Assembly (NCBI GenBank): GCA_011525195.1
Contig: WTIP01000087.1
Span: 1 to 44,932, forward strand
Direction: 5' to 3'
Source: Flavobacteriales bacterium
Lineage (GTDB): Bacteria > Bacteroidota > Bacteroidia > Flavobacteriales > Flavobacteriaceae
DNA: 44,932 nucleotides
Shown here: piece after piece, positions 8,314 to 16,357 of the stretch
How the letters are laid out: every line of letters starts with the position of its first letter
Numbering within the stretch: the stretch's first letter is position 1
The notes under the pieces: generated by a model
The model's database searches: none
Told to the model about the DNA's origin: nothing
The model's input: the letters and a program-made list of their open reading frames with translations, nothing else
Program-made: the position numbers and the translations under genes

Positions 8314-11300
8314 TTAAATTAAACACTTTAATGCATTCTCAAAAGCCATAATCCAAGGACTAACTTCATCTTTTCTGCCAGAAGGGTAATGCGCCCAGTT
8401 CCAAGGAAAAGTAGAGCGCTCTAAATGCGGCATCATTACGAGATGACGTCCGTCTTTAGAGCATAACATGGCCGCGTTATAGTCTGAACCATTAGGGTTT
8501 GAGGGGTAATCAGTATAGAGGTATTTGCCAGGAATTTCATAGTGGTGTTCTGCTTCTGGTAGGGAGAATTTTCCCTCTCCATGAGCGGCCCAAATCCCCA
8601 ATGTACTCCCTTCTAAACCTTTTAACATAATCGCAGCACTTTTTTGAATACTTACAGCGGTAAAGATGCACTCAAATTTTTTAGAATCGTTGTGAAGCAT
8701 CTTAGGTTTTTTTGTATCTAAGGGATTAAGCAGGCCGAGTTCTATAAATAATTGACAACCATTACACACGCCAAGTGACAAGGTATCTGGGCGGTTAAAA
8801 AAGTTTGTCAGAGCGGTTTTAGCACGTTCATTGTATTTGATTGCTCCTGCCCATCCCTTTGCTGAACCTAATACATCAGAATTTGAAAATCCGCCTACCG
8901 CTACTAGAAATTGAATATCCTCCAGTGTTTCTCTTCCCTCCAGCAGATCTGTCATATGCACATCACGCACTTCAAATCCACAAAGGTCCATGGCATAGGC
9001 CATTTCTCGTTCTGAATTACTCCCTTTTTCTCGCAGCACAGCAGCTTTAATTTTTTTCTTTAGCGGTTTAGGAAGTTTTCCATTAAAGGTGGCCGGAAAC
9101 TGAAATTGTAAGGGCTGTTTGAGGCTATTTTCTGCTCTGGATTTTGCAAGTGCTGGGGTGGTTTGTTGAAGTTCTAAAGCAGCAGAGGTCGACATCCATG
9201 ATTTTCGCATCGCAGCAATATTGAACTCGAAAGAATTAAATTCGAGGAGACCTTTTGCATTGACTTCACCCAGTTTTATGGCTTTTATTTTCTGATTTTT
9301 TAATAGGGCTGTCAGATTTTCTTTTGATTGAAGTACGATAGCTGGTTTTTCAGAAAATAGTAATTTAACAAAATCTGTTTCTTCAAAGGAGGAAAAATCC
9401 AAAGACATTCCCATCTCATTGGTAGAGAAGCACATTTCTAATAAAGTAGTGATCAAACCTCCCGAGCCGATATCATGACCAGCTTCAATTTTTTCTTTTT
9501 TGATAAGGTCTTGAACAGCATCAAAGACAGTTTTGAAATAGGCCGCATCTTGAACAGTGGGCGCTGAGCGGCCAATGGCATTTTGATTTTGAGCAAAAGA
9601 GCTGCCCCCTAAGTGAAATTCATCTTGACACAAATCAATATAATAAAGAGAACCACTATTTAATTTCGCAACAGGGGTAACCACTTTTTTTACATCAGAA
9701 CAATGCCCTGCTGCAGAAATAATTACAGTGCCCGGAGCCAAAACATCACCCTTTGGATATTTTTGCTTCATGGAGAGGGAGTCTTTTCCCGTTGGGATAT
9801 TTATTCCTAGGGCAATGGCAAAATCGGAACAGGCCTTTACTGCCTGATAGAGACGGGCGTCTTCCCCTTCATTATTACAGGGCCACATCCAATTTGCTGA
9901 GAGGGAAACACTTTGAATTCCATTAGCCAAAGGAGCCCAAATAATATTTGTTAGCGCTTCTGCAATAGCATTGATACTTCCTTTTTCAGGATCAATTAAA
10001 CCGCTGACTGGAGCATGGCCTATCGAAGTTGCGATACCGGCAGCACCCTTATAATCTAGTGCAACTACACCACAGTTACTCAAGGGAAGTTGAAGTTCTC
10101 CTACACATTGTTGTTGGGCCACTCTACCCGTAACGCAACGGTCTACCTTATTGGTAAGCCAGTCTTTACAAGCAACCGCCTCTAGCTGTAAAACCTCATG
10201 AATATACTGGTCTAGATGTGCTATTTGATAAGCTACTTCTGCATATTCAGTATTTATTTTTTTGTCCTCCATTACGGTCTTGGGAGCACTACCGAAAAGC
10301 GCATCTAAGGAGAGATCAATGGGCTTTTCACCTGTTTTTTCAGAAACAAAACAAAAGTGATGATTTTCTGAAACTTCACCTACAATATAAAAAGGAGCCC
10401 TTTCTCGGGCGGCTATTTTTTCAAGTAAAAGTGCATCTTCAGGTGCTAAAATAAGCCCCATCCGTTCCTGGGACTCATTTCCAATAATTTCTTTTGCCGA
10501 TAAAGTAGCATCCCCGATGGGTAATGCATCGAGTTGGATGGTACCCCCCGTCTCTTCTACTAATTCTGAAAGACAGTTGAGGTGCCCACCAGCACCATGA
10601 TCGTGAATTGAAATGATGGGATTTGTTGGCGCTTCTACGAGCGCCCGAATTGCATTCGCCACTCTTTTTTGCATCTCAGGGTTAGAACGCTGAACCGCAT
10701 TGAGCTCTATAGCGCTACCAAAAGCACCTGTATCTGCTGATGAAACAGCAGCACCACCCATACCAATCCGATAATTATCACCCCCTAAAACAATGATTTT
10801 ATCCCCTTTTTTGGGTTTTAACTTTTGAGCTTGCTCTTTTTTGGCAAATCCAATACCACCCGCGAGCATAATAACCTTATCATACCCTAATGCCCGTTTA
10901 TTTTCTTGGTGTTCAAAAGTGAGTAGGGAACCTGTAATGAGAGGCTGACCAAATTTATTTCCGAAGTCTGAGGCTCCATTTGAGGCTTTAATGAGAATAT
11001 CAATAGGGGTTTGATACAACCATTTTCGCTCAGGAAAAGGAAATTCTTTGAGATTATTTTGAATACGTGAGTAAGGCGTCATATAAACAGCAGTACCAGC
11101 AAGAGGAATAGAGCCTTGACCGCCTGCTAAGCGGTCTCTGATTTCTCCACCTGAGCCGGTAGCAGCCCCATTGAAGGGCTCAACAGTTGTGGGGAAATTG
11201 TGAGTTTCTGCTTTTAAAGAAATTACACTATGGGCTGAAGTTTTGATAAAACGACTCGGCACTTCTCCCTTTTCTGGCGCAAATTGCTCTATGATTGGAC

Positions 11301-11943
11301 CCTCAATAAATGCTACATTGTCTTTGTAGGCTGAGACTATAGTATTGGGATGTATTTGAGCTGTTTTTTTGATGAGCTTGAAGAGGCTGCTTTCCTGTTT
11401 TTTTCCATCGATAACAAATTCTCCATTGAAAATTTTATGCCGACAATGTTCAGAATTAACTTGTGAAAAACCAAACACTTCAGAGTCAGTAAGCGGTCGA
11501 TTTAATGACTTAGAAAGTGCTTCAAGATAAGAGACTTCTTCTTGGTTTAGGGCGAGTCCCTCTTGGGTGTTGTAGGCGGCGATATCGTGGATTTCAATTA
11601 TACTTTCGGGAAGAATAGCTACTTTAAATAAGTCCTGCGCTAAATCAGTAACCAATGCGACAAGCATAGGGTCTGGTTGGCTCATCTGGTTTTTAGCTTC
11701 GTAAACTTCTATGCGTTCAATACCACTGAGGCCCATATTTTGGGTAATTTCTACTGCATTGGTACTCCAGGGAGTAACCATTGTTGCTCGAGGGCCATAA
11801 AACGCTCCTTTTATTGTAGAGGTACTCAAAAAAGGGGCGCCGCTAAAAAGCCAGCTTAATTTTTCTAATTCTGAATTGGGAAGTTCAAGCTTGCATTGAA
11901 CAGCAAATACTTGGTTTTTGGGATCGCCAAAAAAGAGGATCAT
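8314..11943 (-). CDS. purL: Phosphoribosylformylglycinamidine synthase (large, PurLQ fusion type)
   Basis: Catalyses the ATP- and glutamine-dependent conversion of FGAR to FGAM in purine synthesis. The start at 11943 (MILFFGDPKNQVF) gives 1209 residues and leaves 18 bases to a TATTTTTG promoter box; the track start at 11964 would overlap that box. The linker motif NSEHCRHKIFNGEF, the two AIRS-type halves (ETHNFPTTVEPFNGAATGSGG, and later GKDSLSMKQKY) and a C-terminal glutaminase are visible. The glutaminase has the Cys nucleophile in LGVCNGCQLF and the His in PHLERSTFPW. This is the single-chain form as in E. coli, not the PurS/PurQ/PurL split form. It stands alone without other pur genes next to it. 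Confidence 0.96.
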   Translation of the reverse strand: MILFFGDPKNQVFAVQCKLELPNSELEKLSWLFSGAPFLSTSTIKGAFYGPRATMVTPWSTNAVEITQNMGLSGIERIEVYEAKNQMSQPDPMLVALVTDLAQDLFKVAILPESIIEIHDIAAYNTQEGLALNQEEVSYLEALSKSLNRPLTDSEVFGFSQVNSEHCRHKIFNGEFVIDGKKQESSLFKLIKKTAQIHPNTIVSAYKDNVAFIEGPIIEQFAPEKGEVPSRFIKTSAHSVISLKAETHNFPTTVEPFNGAATGSGGEIRDRLAGGQGSIPLAGTAVYMTPYSRIQNNLKEFPFPERKWLYQTPIDILIKASNGASDFGNKFGQPLITGSLLTFEHQENKRALGYDKVIMLAGGIGFAKKEQAQKLKPKKGDKIIVLGGDNYRIGMGGAAVSSADTGAFGSAIELNAVQRSNPEMQKRVANAIRALVEAPTNPIISIHDHGAGGHLNCLSELVEETGGTIQLDALPIGDATLSAKEIIGNESQERMGLILAPEDALLLEKIAARERAPFYIVGEVSENHHFCFVSEKTGEKPIDLSLDALFGSAPKTVMEDKKINTEYAEVAYQIAHLDQYIHEVLQLEAVACKDWLTNKVDRCVTGRVAQQQCVGELQLPLSNCGVVALDYKGAAGIATSIGHAPVSGLIDPEKGSINAIAEALTNIIWAPLANGIQSVSLSANWMWPCNNEGEDARLYQAVKACSDFAIALGINIPTGKDSLSMKQKYPKGDVLAPGTVIISAAGHCSDVKKVVTPVAKLNSGSLYYIDLCQDEFHLGGSSFAQNQNAIGRSAPTVQDAAYFKTVFDAVQDLIKKEKIEAGHDIGSGGLITTLLEMCFSTNEMGMSLDFSSFEETDFVKLLFSEKPAIVLQSKENLTALLKNQKIKAIKLGEVNAKGLLEFNSFEFNIAAMRKSWMSTSAALELQQTTPALAKSRAENSLKQPLQFQFPATFNGKLPKPLKKKIKAAVLREKGSNSEREMAYAMDLCGFEVRDVHMTDLLEGRETLEDIQFLVAVGGFSNSDVLGSAKGWAGAIKYNERAKTALTNFFNRPDTLSLGVCNGCQLFIELGLLNPLDTKKPKMLHNDSKKFECIFTAVSIQKSAAIMLKGLEGSTLGIWAAHGEGKFSLPEAEHHYEIPGKYLYTDYPSNPNGSDYNAAMLCSKDGRHLVMMPHLERSTFPWNWAHYPSGRKDEVSPWIMAFENALKCLI

Positions 11944-11961
11944 ACCAGTAAAGTTAAAGCA

Positions 11962-11969
11962 CAAAAATA
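11962..11969 (-). promoter_or_regulatory. Candidate -7 promoter box of purL
   Basis: On the minus strand it reads TATTTTTG, a full match to TAnnTTTG, and ends 18 bases before the purL ATG. No good TTTG element is seen at the -33 position. Confidence 0.45.
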
Positions 11970-12095
11970 AGGCTTTCCGCTCACATATTTAACTTGGAAT
12001 AACAGCTTATAAATGAAGTTATCTTCTTTTTATTCACAGTTTTTTTATTCCCTAAAAGTGACGCTCCTGCAAAGTGAAAATTTAGCAAGAATTTT

Positions 12096-12103
12096 TATCT
12101 TTA
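12096..12103 (+). promoter_or_regulatory. Candidate -7 promoter box of the PhyH-type gene
   Basis: TATCTTTA, one mismatch from TAnnTTTG, ends 18 bases before the ATG at 12122. That is the same distance as several other genes in the window. The rest of the gap 11970-12121 shows nothing else recognisable. Confidence 0.35.
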
Positions 12104-12121
12104 GATTATAAAAAGTTAAAG

Positions 12122-13087
12122 ATGATGCAACCAGCACCCCCTGAAAACGCCCACAAGGAAATTCCCGGAAACCCTTCCACAGCCAAGAGCAGTAAGCTTG
12201 CTTTAAGGACTGAGGCTGATGCGGATAACCTTAGGGTATTGTCTATTGAAGATTGGCAATTTTGGCTCCGTAATGGCTATATCGTAATAAAGAACGCCAT
12301 CTCTAGGGAGCAAGCTCAAAAAACGGCTGATTTTTTATGGGAATTTGAAGAAAAAGATCCGTTAAACCCTGCGACCTGGTATACCCAGGCCCGCGCTGAA
12401 ATGCAAATGAAAGAACTTCAGGGTACAGGTATGGTTGAAGTTTACAATCACCAATTACTTTGGGAAAATAGACAGACCAAAAGGGTATACGATGCCTTTG
12501 TAGATATTTGGGGAACTGAAAAATTATGGGCGACCATAGACCGAGCGAATTTAAATTTCCCAATACGAAAAGGTTTTGAATACAAAGGATTTATTCACTG
12601 GGACTACGACCCAGAAACCAAACCACAAAATGTACAAGGTGTATTGGCACTCGCTGATCAAACTGATACTGAAATGGGAGGATTTCAATGTATCCCTTGG
12701 CTTTTCAGAAATTATGATACCTGGAAACAAAGCCAGCCCAAAGATCGGAATCGCTATCAGCCAGATATTAGCGGTTTGGAGCAGCACATTGTAAAAGTGC
12801 CCCTGGAAGCAGGTGATTTATTGATTTTCAATAGTCTAGAACCTCATGGGATTCGACCCAATAATTCCAATGATAAAGTGCGTATTGCACAATATATTTC
12901 GATGATGCCAGCAGAGGAAGAAAATCAAGCGCTCAAAGAATGGCGTATTCAGTCATGGAAAAATAGAATTGCACCTGAAGGACATGCTTTTCCTGGCGAT
13001 CCTAGAAATTGGGAACAAACCAAATATCAAACAGCTCAACTGAGCGCTTTGGGAGAAAAATTATTAGGTGCTCGTTCTTGGGAGTAG
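12122..13087 (+). CDS. Phytanoyl-CoA dioxygenase (PhyH) family Fe(II)/2-oxoglutarate oxygenase
   Basis: The protein has 321 residues. It shows the 2-His-1-carboxylate iron site: HWD at 159-161 and a distal His in LEPHGIRP (H242). R254 in KVRIAQYI is 12 residues on and is a good 2-oxoglutarate ligand. The N-terminal segment WLRNGYIVIKNAISREQAQ is the usual PhyH opening strand. A proline-rich, low-complexity first ~25 residues precede it. The substrate is unknown; family members hydroxylate lipids, antibiotics or small metabolites. The gene stands alone between divergent purL and a convergent membrane protein gene. The ORFs at 12303-12794 on either strand are shadows of it. Confidence 0.85.
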   Translation: MMQPAPPENAHKEIPGNPSTAKSSKLALRTEADADNLRVLSIEDWQFWLRNGYIVIKNAISREQAQKTADFLWEFEEKDPLNPATWYTQARAEMQMKELQGTGMVEVYNHQLLWENRQTKRVYDAFVDIWGTEKLWATIDRANLNFPIRKGFEYKGFIHWDYDPETKPQNVQGVLALADQTDTEMGGFQCIPWLFRNYDTWKQSQPKDRNRYQPDISGLEQHIVKVPLEAGDLLIFNSLEPHGIRPNNSNDKVRIAQYISMMPAEEENQALKEWRIQSWKNRIAPEGHAFPGDPRNWEQTKYQTAQLSALGEKLLGARSWE

Positions 13088-13122
13088 CTATGGGCTTTTC
13101 TAGAATATAAGAACTAGAGAGA

Positions 13123-13590
13123 TTAGACTAGAATCATTATAATTGACAGTACCATGCCTGCTAGAGTAAAATAAATTGCCTTTTTGAAAATATCAGTATG
13201 AGGTAAAAACATCCAATAAGCAGAGAAAACAAAAAAGAGAAGCGCTACCCCAAAAAATAAATTGAGATAATATAAGGGAGAGTTGTTTGTAGCCTTGTGC
13301 ATTTTCTCCATCATTCCCAATATTTTTGGTGGTTGGGCTTGTAGGTAAGATATTTCGCCTGTTTCACTGTTGTAATTGAGTTCTTTTGCTCCCCTTATTT
13401 CAGGAGGGGTTTCCAACCCTTTTTCTATAGTACGCTCTATTTTTACATACTTTTTAAATGTATCTGTGGTTCTGTATGTGAGGGTGATGCCTGTTAGGGC
13501 GTACATAAACATGATACCTGCGAGAAAAAAACCTAGATAGCGGTGTATAACTCTGATTTTATTGCTTGTTTTTATTGAATTGATTTTCAT
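13123..13590 (-). CDS. Small PepSY-associated transmembrane protein
   Basis: The protein has 155 residues. The N-terminal IRVIHRYLGFFLAGIMFMYALTGITLTYR is the first helix typical of PepSY-associated membrane proteins, with the His-Arg pair before the helix. A periplasmic loop (residues ~45-100) contains a short PepSY-like strand (ELNYNSETGEISY). Two helices follow (YYLNLFFGVALLFFVFSAYWMF and AIYFTLAGMVLSIIMILV). Full-length PepSY_TM reductase-like proteins are 350-500 residues, so this is a minimal version. No siderophore or heme genes adjoin it. It is convergent with the PhyH gene, with a 35-base gap and no clear terminator. Confidence 0.7.
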   Translation of the reverse strand: MKINSIKTSNKIRVIHRYLGFFLAGIMFMYALTGITLTYRTTDTFKKYVKIERTIEKGLETPPEIRGAKELNYNSETGEISYLQAQPPKILGMMEKMHKATNNSPLYYLNLFFGVALLFFVFSAYWMFLPHTDIFKKAIYFTLAGMVLSIIMILV

Positions 13591-13662
13591 TTTTTAATTT
13601 ACTTTTTCCTGCGATAAGCTTATTTGCTTGTGAATTTACTATTTAATTTAAATTAATCTTAA

Positions 13663-14874
13663 TCAGTATTTGCGTTTTAGTTTTGCGATATAAAATCCAT
13701 CAAATTGGGTTTGATGCGTGAAAAAAGTTTGCGCTTTCTCCAGTTCAAAGCATTGTCCTTTTTCTGAATCCAAAAATCGAGTTATTTGATACTGGTTTTC
13801 ATCGGGAAAAATAGAACAAGTAGCGTATACCAGTAGGCCTCCTTTTTTTACAAGTAAGGCATTTTTTTGTAGGATTTCTTCTTGTAGTTTTAGTAGCGCT
13901 TCAATTTTTTTAGGATTCATATGCCATTTGGCCGCTGGGTTTCTTCTTAAAACCCCCAACCCACTACAAGGGGCATCTATAAGCACAGCAGTTGCAGATC
14001 CCTCAGCGAGTTGTTTTGTATGTTTGACATCTATAGGAATTGTTTCAATAATAGTTACCCCATTTCGAGCCGCTCTTTTTTTGAGTAGTTCTAATTTTTT
14101 AGCAGTATCAAAAGCAATGATTTTACCTTTATTTTCCATGAGAGCTGCAATATGTAGACTTTTTCCACCACTTCCCGCGCAGGCATCTATAATGAGATCT
14201 TCAGCTTTTGGCTTTACCCAATGAGCCACTCTTTGAGAATTGGCATCTTGAATTTCAAATCGACCTTCACGATAGAAGGGGTGTTGACTTAAATTTAGAT
14301 GTTTATCGATTACAATTGCTTCTGGCACTTCTTTAGACAATACGGCATTGAGCGTTAAATCTTTATTTAATTGGTGCAAAAGAGCTTCAGTCTTGCCTTT
14401 AAGGGTATTAGCTCGTAATACCAGGGGCGCTTGTTCATTAAGCGCTTGACATTCTTCTTTCCAGACTCTTTCTTTAAAACTTTTCCGTCCAAGCTCGTCG
14501 AGCCAATCAGGAATTGAAGCCCTAATTTGAAGCGGAAGTGAATCGTGATTTTGGGGAGATTTAAGTTTTAAATTTTGAATATTTGAAAACTCTTCCCATT
14601 TTGCCAGTAGACCTTGTTTTGTAAGAATCCAAACTCCAAAAAGTTCCCATAAATAATTTACAGACGCAGGATTTAAATCACCCAAATACTCATAATATCT
14701 TTTCCAACGGATGCAGTCGAGCAGGGCTTCCCCAATAGTTCTTCGATCACGAGAGCCCCATTTATTATTTTGCTTTAAAATTTTATTGAGACTCGGCCTT
14801 AAGGCTTGTTTTTGAATAAGAATGAGTTCAAGTCCTCGGATTACTCCTATTGCAAGATTTCGATGAATTTTCAC
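13663..14874 (-). CDS. RsmB/NOP family RNA m5C methyltransferase
   Basis: The protein has 403 residues. The SAM-binding loop DACAGSGGKSLH is at 230-241. The two cysteines of the m5C mechanism are C303 in DAPCSGLGVLRRNP (the proton abstraction / release Cys) and C353 in YATCSIFPDEN (the nucleophile). The ~130 N-terminal residues are helical like the NusB-related domain of RsmB but are poorly conserved. The likely target is 16S rRNA C967 or a similar site; tRNA or another rRNA position cannot be excluded. It begins 15 bases downstream of the ECF module, so it may be read from that transcript. Confidence 0.88.
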   Translation of the reverse strand: MKIHRNLAIGVIRGLELILIQKQALRPSLNKILKQNNKWGSRDRRTIGEALLDCIRWKRYYEYLGDLNPASVNYLWELFGVWILTKQGLLAKWEEFSNIQNLKLKSPQNHDSLPLQIRASIPDWLDELGRKSFKERVWKEECQALNEQAPLVLRANTLKGKTEALLHQLNKDLTLNAVLSKEVPEAIVIDKHLNLSQHPFYREGRFEIQDANSQRVAHWVKPKAEDLIIDACAGSGGKSLHIAALMENKGKIIAFDTAKKLELLKKRAARNGVTIIETIPIDVKHTKQLAEGSATAVLIDAPCSGLGVLRRNPAAKWHMNPKKIEALLKLQEEILQKNALLVKKGGLLVYATCSIFPDENQYQITRFLDSEKGQCFELEKAQTFFTHQTQFDGFYIAKLKRKY

Positions 14875-14889
14875 AAGAATAAATTTAAC

Positions 14890-15363
14890 TTATTCTTTTT
14901 CCTTTCCCTTTTCTTGCTCTTTTTTAGGCCGATTTCTCATCCGATTCAGCATAACTTGATCAAATTCCTTTTCTTGATGAAGAATTCTGAGTACTTCTTT
15001 AGGACGAATAAGTTTAAGGAGTTTTTGATTTCTCTCGTGTTTAATGGTCATGCCTAATTGCTCAAACTGGAAATACTCATTGATGTATTTGGAGGCACTT
15101 TCTGATGAAATGGTATCAAACGCATTTGACACCTCTTGTCTTACTTTTCTTTTGAGGAGCCAAACTTCATTGTGGTAACGGTTTTCATATTCGTCGAAAA
15201 GGTCATAAAAATTGGCTTTTTCAGTTTCATTTAGTTTGGTATTTTCAATAATGAAATCCCGTTTCATTGTTTTAAATTTTTGAAACCTTTCGTTGTTTTG
15301 CGCTTGGACGAGCAGGGCCATATAAAAGAAAAAAAAGAAACTTAAAAATTTGATAGTGTTCAT
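14890..15363 (-). CDS. Secreted Spy/CpxP-like protein (sensor-like partner of an ECF sigma factor)
   Basis: The protein has 157 residues, with a signal peptide ending at LLVQAQ. The rest is almost all charged alpha helix: a segment around LNETEKANFYDLFDEYENRYHNEV followed by LLKRKVRQEV resembles the LTxxQ-type hairpin helices of Spy/CpxP periplasmic proteins. It ends in a Lys/Glu-rich tail. Homologues next to ECF sigma factors in Bacteroidota are often annotated as 'sensor of ECF-type sigma factor'. It starts 3 bases after the single-pass membrane protein gene, making a sigma / membrane / periplasmic trio. I infer a role in sensing envelope state. Confidence 0.7.
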   Translation of the reverse strand: MNTIKFLSFFFFFYMALLVQAQNNERFQKFKTMKRDFIIENTKLNETEKANFYDLFDEYENRYHNEVWLLKRKVRQEVSNAFDTISSESASKYINEYFQFEQLGMTIKHERNQKLLKLIRPKEVLRILHQEKEFDQVMLNRMRNRPKKEQEKGKEKE

Positions 15364-15366
15364 CTT

Positions 15367-15780
15367 TTAAGGCTTAAGGATTTGGTTTATCGTTGTTTCA
15401 ATTTCACTTTCCTCCAACATAGAATAGACCTCAAAACCGTCAAAATCTTCAAGGTAATAACTCTCAATAAACTCATTTAAAGCCTGTTCTCTTTCTGTTT
15501 CAATAGGGGGTTGTTGTTGCGTAAGTGTAAGTAAAAAAAGTATTGCGGCTACCGCAGCTGTAATACTGTAATAGATTTTTTTAAAACTCGGTTTACTTGA
15601 AGTAACAGAATTATTGGTTTGCTGAAGCAGTGCAGACTCTAACTTTTCAAAATAATTCTCAGGGGTACTGAAAGGATTTAATTTTGAAATAGAATCTATT
15701 GGGTGAATCAATTGCTCTTCGAGCTGATCAAAATACCCTTTTGGTACTTTAAACGGATTTTGTTTTTTAAAGTCTGTCAT
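15367..15780 (-). CDS. Single-pass membrane protein, probable anti-sigma factor
   Basis: The protein has 137 residues. The N-terminal cytoplasmic part holds two copies of a short motif: NPFKVPKGYFDQLEEQL (~8-24) and NPFSTPENYFEKLESAL (~35-51). One hydrophobic helix follows (IYYSITAAVAAILFLLTL, ~70-87), and then an acidic periplasmic tail (FIESYYLEDFDGFEVYSMLEESE). No zinc-binding anti-sigma motif (HxxxCxxC) is present. The start overlaps the sigma gene by 14 bases, the usual coupling for a sigma/anti-sigma pair. The function is inferred from context and topology, not from a recognised domain. Confidence 0.7.
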   Translation of the reverse strand: MTDFKKQNPFKVPKGYFDQLEEQLIHPIDSISKLNPFSTPENYFEKLESALLQQTNNSVTSSKPSFKKIYYSITAAVAAILFLLTLTQQQPPIETEREQALNEFIESYYLEDFDGFEVYSMLEESEIETTINQILKP

Positions 15781-16315
15781 TCAGTTCAGTTTTAATTTTT
15801 TTTACCGCATGATGATAGGAGGCTTTTAGGGCTCCGATACTTGTATCTAATACTTTAGAGATCATCTCATAGGGCATGTCATCAAAATACTTCATATTAA
15901 AAACGATGCGTTGTTTTTCAGGTAAGCGGGCAACTAATTTCTGAAGTTCTAATGCTGCTTGATCTCCATCAAAATAAGAATCTGCAGTTAAACCTTCTGC
16001 TTTGGCTTCCACCCATTCCTGGTTTTGCAATCCCATTTTAGCCGCTTTACTATTAATAAAATTTAATGCTTCATTGGTTGCAATTCGATACATCCAAGTA
16101 AAGAGCGTACTGTTTTCCCTGAATTTGTCAATATTCAAATGAACCTTAATAAAAGTATTCTGAACCACGTCATGCGCATCATCGTGATCAAGTACTAACT
16201 TTCGAATATGCCAGTACAAGCGTTCTTTGTAATCAGAGACCAATTTTCTGAACGCTTCTTCTTTAGTAAGCGGGTCTTTGAGTGCGTGTACAAATAATGA
16301 TTGCTGTTCCAACAA
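15767..16315 (-). CDS. ECF-type RNA polymerase sigma factor
   Basis: The protein has 182 residues. Region 2 is clear (DDAHDVVQNTFIKVHLNIDKF, then FTWMYRIATNEALNFI), and region 4 is a helix-turn-helix (LPEKQRIVFNMKYFDDMPYEMISKVLDTS followed by KASYHHAVKKIK). No region 1 or 3 is present, which is the ECF form. It redirects RNA polymerase to a small set of promoters when released by its anti-sigma partner. The next two genes encode a membrane protein and a Spy-like periplasmic protein. The 42 bases upstream to the exporter gene hold no terminator, so readthrough from the upstream operon is possible. Confidence 0.93.
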   Translation of the reverse strand: MLEQQSLFVHALKDPLTKEEAFRKLVSDYKERLYWHIRKLVLDHDDAHDVVQNTFIKVHLNIDKFRENSTLFTWMYRIATNEALNFINSKAAKMGLQNQEWVEAKAEGLTADSYFDGDQAALELQKLVARLPEKQRIVFNMKYFDDMPYEMISKVLDTSIGALKASYHHAVKKIKTELNDRL

Positions 16316-16357
16316 CGTTACGGTTTAAATCTATAGACAAGATAAAAAGAAAAAAGT

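Noticed and set aside
13612-13621. ATAAGCTTAT palindrome upstream of the PepSY-type gene
   Set aside because: A short AT-rich palindrome is expected by chance here, and there is no regulator next to it.
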